From Yarrowia lipolytica (lineage: Eukaryota; Ascomycota; Dipodascomycetes; Dipodascales), in NCBI RefSeq assembly GCF_001761485.1, contig NC_090774.1:1984001-2048000 (forward strand): a stretch of 64,000 bases of DNA. Direction: 5' to 3'. Below are positions 1-7,652 of the stretch, one piece after another. The translations under genes and the position numbers were made by a program. Within the stretch, counting starts at the first letter, position 1; every line of letters begins with the position of its first letter. The notes beneath the pieces are model-generated. The model searched no databases, was not told the DNA's origin, and saw only the letters and a program-made list of their open reading frames with translations.

Positions 1-1204
1 CAATCGACTTTTACCAATTAATCCAATTAATCGAATTTTTCGAATTAATCCGCACGCCCTTCTCTGCCCATGACATAGTTTTTCCGGATCTTCGGTATGC
101 TTCCTTTTGTTCTATTTCTGCCCGTCTTTTTTTCCGGCTGAGCCGCTCCTCCCTCCCGCTGGACCGCGAGATGCACACGATGGTGCTGAAGTGGCGAGTC
201 TGCTACTTGTACTTGTAGTACACCTTCCTGCAAGTGATTTATAAGCAGAAAGTCGGAATCGCGGCTGTACCACCACCGCACAGATTACATAAGCTACATT
301 CCCCCCCAAAGCCCCGACTGTCTCAGCAATATTGAATGAGTCAACACTTCCCCTCTCACCAATATCTTTTCCCCTCAACCGCACGCTACCAGGTGGATCT
401 TGTCCCTTGTCTTCCATAGCAACAATTTGAGTTTGTCATTTTTCACTCAAAGAGGGAGGAGACAGAGAGGCGTGTCTTGAGGACACAATCGTCTCCAACA
501 GCCACAATTCCAACGGCAGCGGGAAACCAACCAGATGGCCGTACTCGCCGCACCGCCAGCTCCACGCCAGTCCTGCTCCACAGCCAAAAAGCCCCCGTGG
601 CAACCAAATATGTCACCCAGTGCATGTGGCCGCCATTTCCAAGCCGCACAAACGGACCGCATTCGCCGTGAACAGTTGCCTTTTGGGGACGGGGCAACAA
701 AGGGAATTAGTCACGGAGGTGGTGGCGGCAAAAAAACCTGGCAAAAATCGCAAAACGCAAAATGGCGTGCCAAAGGGTATATATCCGTGTCACAGTCGGA
801 GTGCAAAAGTTTTCCTCATCCTCAATCGCCTCTTGTCGTCGACTTTTTGAACTCGCCAGCAACAAGAACCCGTCGGAAACGCCGTTGATTAAGTATTTTC
901 TGAGAAAGACAAGCTTATCGCCCTGACACCAGCTTCTCGACTTTTTAAGAATTCACTGAGTCAAGTCCATCACCACCAGACAATCGAAAATCGTCACTGA
1001 GTCCACCCACCGAGCACTGAGTAACGAGTCACAAAGAGAGCGTCCCCAACTCTATTTTGCATTCCATTTTTGGCCAACCCTAATCAACAAAAAGCTTAAG
1101 TTGGAATTCCCACATTTGGAAAAACCCTAAACATTAAGCAACATCCTTTTTCGGACAACCCCAACCCTAATCAACCCCCCAAGCCTAACTCCGCAACCCC
1201 CACC
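1..1204. other. Intergenic region upstream of AGX1
   Basis: I see no convincing gene. Open frames here are short and lack yeast-like codon use. Visible elements are an AATTAATC-rich stretch at 17-57, a TACTTGTACTTGTAGTACA motif at 204-222 that recurs exactly at 50638-50656, a TATATAT box near 779, and AACCCTAA boxes just before AGX1 (separate entry). Most of the last 500 bases is probably the AGX1 promoter and 5' leader. Confidence 0.6.
1076..1170 (+). promoter_or_regulatory. Three AACCCTAA boxes in the AGX1 promoter
   Basis: AACCCTAA occurs at 1076-1083, 1123-1130 and 1163-1170, all in one orientation, 35-130 bp upstream of the AGX1 start codon. The reverse complement TTAGGGTT is the core of telomere-type sites. 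In yeasts, TTAGGG boxes in promoters are bound by Tbf1-type Myb factors, and Yarrowia also has the telomere binder Tay1. The spacing and identity are seen in the sequence; the bound factor is inferred. Confidence 0.5.
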
Positions 1205-2500
1205 ATGAGTCTATCTGCCTTGCGTCGAATCGGACAACTTAGACATCACTTCACCAGTGCAGTGCCAATTGTGTCTTCCACTTCTCCCACTACACAACCG
1301 TTCAACACCAACACCCTCGCAAAACACATCCACACCACCCCGTACGCTCTCAAAAACAAAATGACCGACATTACCATGATCCCCGGCCCCATTGAGTTCG
1401 ACCCCGAGGTCCTCTCAGCCATGTCGCACCAGTCGGTGGCCCACAACTCTCCCCAGTTTGTGGAGGTGTTTGGCTCCGTGCTCACCGATCTGCGGGCTCT
1501 GTTCAAGTCCACCGACCCCAAGGCCCAGCCCTTTGTCATTGCTGGCGGAGGAACCCTCGGCTGGGAGATTGTTGGAGCCAACCTTCTCAAGCGAGATGAC
1601 AAGGCTCTGGTCATTTCTACCGGATTCTTTTCCGACGCCTTCGCCGACTGCCTCAAGGTCTTCTGCGACCACGTCGACGTCATCTCTGCCCCCGCTGGCG
1701 AGGCCCCCTCTCTCGGTGAGATCGAGACCGCCCTCAAGAAGGAGAAGTACAACCTCATCACCCTGACCCACGTCGACACCTCTTCCGGAGTCGTGATCGA
1801 CATCAAGGCCATCTCCGAGCTCGTCCACAAGGTCTCTCCTGACACGCTCGTTGTCGTGGACGGTGTCTGCTCCGTCGGAGTTGAGCCCATCTCCTTTGAC
1901 GACTGGGGATTGGACTTTGTGCTCACCGCCCCCCAGAAGGCCATTGGTGCCCCTGCCGGCCTCTCCATCTCCATGGCCTCCCCCCGAGCCGTTGCCAAGG
2001 TTGAGTCTCTCGAGAAGATCCCCGTCTACTTTGGCAACCTCAAGAAATGGCTGCCTATCATGCAGGCCTACGAGGCCCGAAAGCCCGCCTACTTCTCCAC
2101 CCCCGCCGTGCAGAACGTGTACGCCCTGCAGGTTGCCCTCAAGCAGATTCTTCACAACGGTATCTCGCTGGACCAGCGTTTCGAGAACCACAAGCAGGTC
2201 TCCGACAAGATCAAGAAGCAGATCAACGACTGGGGTCTCGAGATTATCGCCAAGCCCGGTCTCGGCGCTCACGGCCTCACTTGCATCTACCTCCCCGAGG
2301 GCGTGACTCTCCCCGACTTTCTCCCCAAGGTTGCCGCTAAGGGCGTGACTCTGGCCGGCGGTCTGTTCAAGGGCATCAACACAAAGTACTTCCGATTCGG
2401 CCACATGGGTGTTTCTGCCGTCGACCCCAAGCGGGATGATGTTGACCGAACTCTCAAGGCCATCCACGACTCTCTTGTCGAGGCTGGTTACAAGTGCTAA
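1205..2500 (+). CDS. AGX1: Alanine--glyoxylate aminotransferase
   Basis: A 431-aa class V (fold type I) aminotransferase that would convert glyoxylate and alanine to glycine and pyruvate with PLP as cofactor. The family begins near residue 58 with IPGPIEF. TAPQKAIGAPAG places the PLP Schiff-base lysine at about K245, and VVVDGVCSVG (about D219) is the strand that contacts the pyridine ring. The first 50 residues are rich in Arg, Ser, Thr and His with no acidic residue, as in a mitochondrial presequence. A second Met at residue 53 (base 1361) lies exactly where shorter family members start, so a second, non-mitochondrial form by leaky initiation is possible. The C-terminus GYKC is not a peroxisomal PTS1. 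No intron is visible. AGX1 is well supported; dual targeting is inference. Confidence 0.92.
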   Translation: MSLSALRRIGQLRHHFTSAVPIVSSTSPTTQPFNTNTLAKHIHTTPYALKNKMTDITMIPGPIEFDPEVLSAMSHQSVAHNSPQFVEVFGSVLTDLRALFKSTDPKAQPFVIAGGGTLGWEIVGANLLKRDDKALVISTGFFSDAFADCLKVFCDHVDVISAPAGEAPSLGEIETALKKEKYNLITLTHVDTSSGVVIDIKAISELVHKVSPDTLVVVDGVCSVGVEPISFDDWGLDFVLTAPQKAIGAPAGLSISMASPRAVAKVESLEKIPVYFGNLKKWLPIMQAYEARKPAYFSTPAVQNVYALQVALKQILHNGISLDQRFENHKQVSDKIKKQINDWGLEIIAKPGLGAHGLTCIYLPEGVTLPDFLPKVAAKGVTLAGGLFKGINTKYFRFGHMGVSAVDPKRDDVDRTLKAIHDSLVEAGYKC

Positions 2501-3120
2501 AACTATCGAACGTGACGAGATAGTTTGAATGCGAGACATTGGAGAGCGGCGGCCGCCAACTCTCTCCAATGGGAACGACGTATAGTATATATAGATTGAA
2601 GACGATGTTTGTAATATTTACTGATTGTGTACGGTAAGTACCGGTGCAACCATGCCGATTGTAGTAGTGTAAGTAGTGTAAACGATGATATGGAGCAGGG
2701 TGGAGAGGGGTGGACAAGAGGTACTGAACGAGTGCGAGTACGAGTCCGTTTCTAAAGCCGTTTTTCTAAAGTTGGTAACTTCAGAGACTTACAGATGCTG
2801 GTTACTTGTACGACTGCTCATAAGCCCAGGGGTACAAGAACTTGTAGATGGCCTCTCTGACGCCAATATTCTCTGTAGCAACGCACCAGCTCGGACTTTT
2901 CTGTGTGTTTTCCCAGTTGTAACGCTCAATTGGGTTGAAATGACCAGATAACAGGCCGATGGAACGTCTCGCGAGGTGCCATAACTCCTCAAAGCCCCAC
3001 GGTCTCCACTTGTCATGCCCACAACCACTCCCAAACGCGTCCTCAGGCTGGAACCTAAACACGAAAACACTATACCTATACGCCACACGTCTAACCACAG
3101 ACTGATTTCCCCGACCACCA
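2501..3120. other. Intergenic region between AGX1 and the J-protein gene
   Basis: AT-rich sequence (TATAGTATATATAG at 2581-2594) just after AGX1 is likely its 3' end region. An 88-codon open frame at 2685-2951 has no recognisable domain and poor codon use, and I do not call it. The remainder is probably promoter for the downstream J-protein gene. Confidence 0.5.
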
Positions 3121-3882
3121 ATGTTGGAACCCGGCCACGATCTCTACGCTATTATTGGGCTTGTCCAGACCGACAAACCGACCGTTGCGATCATCAAAAC
3201 GTCGTACCGACGAGCGGCTCTCAAAGCTCATCCTGACAAGGGCGGATCGGACGTTGAGTTCCAGAAGGTGGCGTTTGCGTACGCCGTCTTGTCCGACGAG
3301 CACCGTCGAAAGCGCTACGATACCACCGGGGAGTACACAGAAGGTGTGGATGGCGATCTTCAGGACTATTTCGACCAGGTGTGCAAACGGGGTGTGACCG
3401 AGGAGATGATCAAGGAGGACAAGAAGGCATACCAGGGCAGTGAGGAGGAGAGAGACGATGTTTTGGAGGCCTACGAGGAGTACGAAGGAGATATGGATCT
3501 TCTTTTCGAGTCCATCATCCACTCTGAGATTGAGGCTGATGAGAAGCGGTTCAAGAAGATGATTGATGAAGCAATTGAGTCTGGAGACGTGAAAAAGTAC
3601 AAAAAGTACGCCGGCGAGAGCGACAAGAAGACGCAGAAGCGACTCAAGAAGGCCAAGAAGGAAGAAAAAGAGGCCGAGAAGGCAGCCAAGGAGATTGGAC
3701 TCAAGAAGGAGGACGGCGAGGCTGGTCTCCAGGCTCTGATTCTCAAACGACAGAGAGAGCGACAGGGAAACTCGTTTCTGGACAAGCTGGAGGAAAAGTA
3801 CGCCCCTAAGACCAAGAAGGGTAAGAAAAGAGAGGAGCCCAGTGAAGAGGCCTTTGCCAAGAACCGCAAGTCCAAGAAGTGA
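3121..3882 (+). CDS. J-domain co-chaperone, DNAJC9-like
   Basis: A 253-aa protein with an N-terminal J domain (about residues 7-70) whose HPD motif is at H37-P38-D39 within AHPDKGG, followed by FQKVAFAYAVLSDEHRRKRYD, typical helix III/IV sequence. The HPD loop stimulates Hsp70 ATPase. The C-terminal two thirds is charged and helical, very Lys/Glu-rich (about 170-253), without zinc fingers or Gly/Phe region, so it is a class C J-protein. The overall layout, a J domain followed directly by an acidic then basic helical tail in about 250 residues, matches DNAJC9, a histone H3-H4 co-chaperone in animals. The Lys-rich tail ending NRKSKK suggests nuclear or nucleolar location. J-protein identity is firm; DNAJC9 orthology is probable. 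Confidence 0.8.
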   Translation: MLEPGHDLYAIIGLVQTDKPTVAIIKTSYRRAALKAHPDKGGSDVEFQKVAFAYAVLSDEHRRKRYDTTGEYTEGVDGDLQDYFDQVCKRGVTEEMIKEDKKAYQGSEEERDDVLEAYEEYEGDMDLLFESIIHSEIEADEKRFKKMIDEAIESGDVKKYKKYAGESDKKTQKRLKKAKKEEKEAEKAAKEIGLKKEDGEAGLQALILKRQRERQGNSFLDKLEEKYAPKTKKGKKREEPSEEAFAKNRKSKK

Positions 3883-4319
3883 GGAGTTGGAGAGAGCTTT
3901 GAGAGGCTGCTGGACGAGAAATACTGGACAAGCCACCAATTGCGAGGGGGTTAAGTGGGGGGTGATCTGTGAGTAATAACCATGTGCTACAATCCTCTTA
4001 CAGAGCCTCTTGAACTGTTGTTTATGGTGTCTGCACTCCAACTTTTGGACTACCAGTACATTCTTCGGTAGCAGGGAACCCCTGTGACTTACACCCTGTC
4101 TCTGATCATTTCATGTATAATATATATGTATTCTTGAGGGAATAAGTAACCAGAAATAGGCCAATATTTGTCGATAATGGGGTAATCATCCGTACTTTTT
4201 GCAACACTCCCGCTCGTACTGTAGCATGATCAACTTTAATGATGAAAATATAGATAAAAAATTGGATCCCGAAATTTCAATCTTACCGCGACACCGGAAA
4301 GCAGAACGCGAAAAACAAC
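3883..4319. other. Intergenic region between the J-protein gene and JLP2
   Basis: Contains TATAATATATATGTATTC at about 4117-4134 and otherwise unremarkable sequence. Likely terminator of the J-protein gene followed by the JLP2 promoter. No gene seen. Confidence 0.5.
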
Positions 4320-5289
4320 ATGGTCTACTACTACGAAAGCCAGGTCGTCGACCCGTACACTACTCTGTACATGGGCAAAGACAAGTTTGAGAGTGAGTGT
4401 CGCGGGGGTAGTATTTGTGCAAACAGCTGAGATGAAAGCTTGTAGTGGAGCTGGAGGGCGGAGAGACGACGGTCTAGATACTCCGAAGACAAGAGACCTA
4501 TGGATACATTGTGTGCCGAGAGACGAGGGTTGATCAGACGTTCAAGTTTGCCTGGACAGAAAGAAGACTGTCATATTGAACATATTGTTGACTTGTTGTT
4601 GACACCTACTGGGGTCTAACTGCTACCATTTCCTTTGCCCTCAGGTCCTTGAATGGTTGGACGTTTGGACATTCACCGTTGCGTTTATAAGGAGGCCACT
4701 CTGACCCATGACCACTAACCCAGATGAAAACCTGATCAAAAACGGCTGGCTCGAAGACGTGTGGTTCCACGTCGACAACCTCTCTTCTGCCCACGTTTAC
4801 CTGCGAATTCCCGAGGGAGCTGACTGGACGTTTGAGACTCTTCCTGCCCAGGTTGTGCAGGACTGTGCTCAGCTCACCAAGGCCAACTCCATCGAGGGCA
4901 ACAAAAAGGACAATGTGACCGTCATCTACACTCCCCATTCCAACCTCAAGAAGACCAAAGGCATGGCCACCGGTCAGGTTGGGTTCCACAAGGACACCCT
5001 GGTGCGAAAAGTGCATCTGAAAACCCGTGAGAACGGCATCATCAACCGTCTCAACAAGACGAAACGAGAGGAATACCCCGATCTAGAAAAGCAAAAGACC
5101 ATTCACGAAAGCAAGACCCTCAAAGAGGCCAAGGAGGCCCGAATGGAGCGAGAACGGGCCGAGAAGGCTCTGGAGGAAGAGCGAGCTGCTGAACGTTACA
5201 GAAAGAAGCATGCCTATGATGATTTCTTCAGCGAGGAGAATATGCAGTCCAGTGAGACCACGGGGAATATTGAGGATGATTTCTGGTAA
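4320..5289 (+). CDS. JLP2: Jlp2/CCDC25-family protein, two exons
   Basis: Two exons, 4320-4392 and 4724-5289, give a 212-aa protein, close to the length of yeast Jlp2 and human CCDC25. Exon 1 encodes MVYYYESQVVDPYTTLYMG and the junction restores KFENENLIKNGW, the hallmark start of this family; neither exon gives it alone. The intron has donor GTGAGTGTCG and acceptor ACTAACCCAG. DVWFHVDNLSSAHVYLR is the core of the NFACT-R fold shared with Rqc2/NEMF-type proteins. The C-terminal third is a Lys/Glu/Arg coiled coil ending in an acidic DDFW tail. The family may bind nucleic acid or ribosomes; the yeast role is not established and human CCDC25 is reported as an extracellular-DNA sensor. An ATG at 4708 lies inside the intron and is not the start. 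Confidence 0.9.
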
Positions 5290-5981
5290 GGACATGGCCA
5301 AGGACATGAGCGACTCATTTCAGGAATGTTCTTGAGCGGCTGATATCAGGAATGTTCTTGGGCGACTGGCTTCAGTAATGCACTTGAGTGGATGAGTTCC
5401 GTTAAGAGCAACTATTTCGACACTACCAGAGAGTGACTGTACCATATATCAATACATTAATTTATTGCCCTGTTGTCTGTAGCGCTTGTGAGTACTCTCC
5501 ACACTCGAGTATGTACTGGTACAATTGGCTGAGATGAAAGCAGGACTGATAAACCAACCAAAGAACTACAGTTGGCAAAACCGATACCAATCGAATCGCC
5601 TCGTTCGGGCGAGTCTGACAGTGGTCATATTGTCCTCTTGGCTATGGAACAGCCCACCAATATGGACAGCCTTGTAGAAGTGTCAAAATCGGTGAGAATA
5701 TCACGTTAGCCTGAAGAGGGGGTTAACAAGTTCAATGCGATGATACATGATGGCGATCAACAGCTCTACAAGTAGTCGTGCCGGTACATAGACCACTCTG
5801 TCGTAAACTGGTGGCCAAGTACGTCATACGCTCTCTACGTGTTGTGCTACGTGTTGTGGAGGTCCAATGAGCGGCCATGGCGCAATACTCCACTCCTCCA
5901 CAACTCGAGCTCAGTTACACACTGGTGGTCTCACTCATGTGTACTCAAACAGACACTGTCAATGCATAAATTACATGCCGC
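5290..5981. other. Convergent intergenic region between JLP2 and COX12
   Basis: 3' regions of JLP2 (plus) and COX12 (minus). Starts with a short imperfect tandem repeat (5318-5395). The rest shows no open frame with coding character, no tRNA boxes and no notable inverted repeat. Confidence 0.5.
5318..5395 (+). repeat. Imperfect 26-bp tandem repeat, three units
   Basis: Units at 5318-5343, 5344-5369 and 5370-5395 share the pattern TCAGgAATGttCTTGaGcGgcTGa. A weaker fourth relative lies just before, around 5292-5317, overlapping the JLP2 stop region. It sits in the JLP2 3' region and is not coding. Confidence 0.7.
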
Positions 5982-6460
5982 TTAAGGGTTAAGATCACCG
6001 GCAAAGTTGCCCTTCTCTCGCTGGCCGTCCCACTTCTCAATCCAGTCCTGGGGGCACAGAGAGTTGTATGATCGCCAGAAGACCTTGCAAGGCTCAAACT
6101 CCTCACCCTTGGCGTTGATGCACTTGAAGTAGTCGACGTAGTTTTGCCAGCAGTGCTTGGTCTGGTTCTGGTTGGGGAATCGGGGGTCGAATCCGACTGC
6201 GTTAGTATGTGCGATTGAATGGTTGAAGGATTGACCCGCTCATCTTGCCTGGCTCGTGTCGCTCACGTCGGCTTTGTGTCGGTTGTGTCGCTTGCGTCGG
6301 TTGTCCAAATGTCGGTTGTCCATTGGTCGCTTGTGTCTGATTCAATTTGCTCAATGTCGCCAAACATCAACGTTGGGCCATCTGGACGCGCCCATTGATC
6401 CATGCCATCTCAGTACTCACCAGTCTTAAAGACAACCTTCTGCTCTTCGGTATCAGACAT
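5982..6460 (-). CDS. COX12: Cytochrome c oxidase subunit 6b, two exons
   Basis: Minus-strand gene with exon 1 at 6421-6460 and exon 2 at 5982-6196, encoding 84 aa (yeast Cox12 is 83). Splicing gives MSDTEEQKVVFKT followed by VGFDPRFPNQNQTKHCWQ. Two CX9C motifs are present: C in KHCWQNYVDYFKCINAKG, then C in EPCKVFWRSYNSLCP. These form the disulfide-bonded helical hairpin imported by the Mia40 pathway into the intermembrane space, where the subunit caps the complex IV dimer interface. The C-terminus DWIEKWDGQREKGNFAGD is nearly invariant. Donor GTGAGTACTG and acceptor ACTAACGCAG fit the species. The gene is too short and split to appear as one long open frame. Two CCAAT boxes lie upstream. Confidence 0.95.
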
Positions 6461-6568
6461 TGTTTTGTGTGTAGTTGTAGATGATGGAAGCACCTAAGCA
6501 ATATGTATCCGAAAGTCAGCTCACTGGCAAATGTTGCAACAAAAACTCTAGCTCTTAGGAAGCCTCTG

Positions 6569-6616
6569 ATTGGTCCTGGCCGATTGGGAGGTCGAGGGTT
6601 AGGGCACCCAAACCCT
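6569..6616 (-). promoter_or_regulatory. CCAAT boxes and TTAGGG site upstream of COX12
   Basis: On the coding strand of COX12, CCAAT occurs at 6569-6573 and 6583-6587 (ATTGG on the plus strand), 109-127 bp upstream of the start codon. CCAAT is the HAP2/3/4/5 site that activates respiratory genes in yeasts, which fits COX12. Next to it are GGGTTAGGG (6596-6604) and AACCCTAT (6610-6617), telomere-like boxes resembling those before AGX1. Motifs are seen; binding is inferred. Confidence 0.5.
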
Positions 6617-6657
6617 ATTTTCGTAGGCGCGAGACGATACTCATAGAGGGGGACGGC

Positions 6658-6693
6658 TATATATGTGTATATATGTATATGTGTGTGTGTGTA
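6658..6693 (+). repeat. TA/TG alternating microsatellite
   Basis: Alternating purine-pyrimidine tract of TATATATGTGTATATATG character running into (TG)n. Such tracts can adopt Z-DNA or slip; no gene overlaps it. Confidence 0.7.
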
Positions 6694-7652
6694 CGGCTTG
6701 TTCTAGGTCATGTGACTTATCGGAGAGCCGATTACGATACGAATTGATTAGTCATGCCTACTACATCACCCATGTAACCCCCCCCTGATGTTTATATATA
6801 TATCCCCCCTTACACCGCTTGCTCGATACTAGCTACCGAATCAAAAGTGGCATGTTCACCAGCCGCAGCCAATTTGACTTTAGCTCTGGGCGTGCTATGG
6901 GTGGGTGGTGTGAAGCTGGTCAGATTCCAGCTGATGGTAGATGAGTGTGGTATGAGGGTGATTGAAGAGGGCGAATTCGAAACAACGGGAGGCTTAGGGA
7001 ATTGAGCGTGTGACGTGAATGGGCGGAGAGTTGACCAAAACAAGTTCACACCTAGCCAGTTTAGTGTGGCTGATGTGGCTAGTGCTTGCATGTGTCAACT
7101 AAGTACGCTAACAAAAAGATACAATTACTTGACCTTGACCCCCATTACGAGTTCAAGTAAGTGAAACAGGACACGGGGTTCGATTTGAGCTGACGTCGAA
7201 TTTCACGAAAGTGTTCTCAACGATCCACTAGGTCGCGTTTTCACGTGATATTCGTGTCCCATTTCCCGCAGGCCAGGTTTTGTGTCCGTGACAGCTCTTC
7301 CGGAGCTCACAATGGTCGTCTGTTGAGTCCTCCAAAGTGAACCACATGTCAGCGGTACGACACGCACGCACGCAAGTGCGGAACACGACGACATGGTAGG
7401 CTTACATAAGCCAATTCGGCGGGCTCCAGATGTCTAGCTACAAGGGTTCAGTAGAGGGAAAACACGTCAATTGATCTAAACACGTGTCTTTGCTCCCTCT
7501 TGTGTTTCTGTAGCTTCCCCATCCCGCACAGTCCAGGAAGTCCAGGAAACAAAGTTTGCGATAACCCAGTCACCACTCCACAGAGTATCTGGAACGCTAC
7601 AGACAACACATTTCGCCCGCCCGCTAGCACACAACCAGGGCCTTTCATCACG

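Larger units (their letters stand above)
6461..7652. other. Divergent intergenic region between COX12 and the MULE-derived gene
   Basis: Holds the COX12 promoter elements (6569-6616) and a TA/TG microsatellite (6658-6693). A 93-codon minus-strand frame at 6810-7091 and a 63-codon one at 7203-7394 have no recognisable motifs and non-biased codons, so I leave them out. An in-frame extension of the next gene reaches back to 7500 without an ATG. Confidence 0.5.

Noticed and set aside
1415-2569. 384-codon minus-strand frame opposite AGX1
   Set aside because: Shadow of AGX1: composition is the reverse complement of preferred codons (Val, Gly, Leu, Asp repeats), no domain.
6810-7091. 93-codon minus-strand frame upstream of the MULE-derived gene
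   Set aside because: No recognisable domain, no good start context and no splice signals that would extend it.
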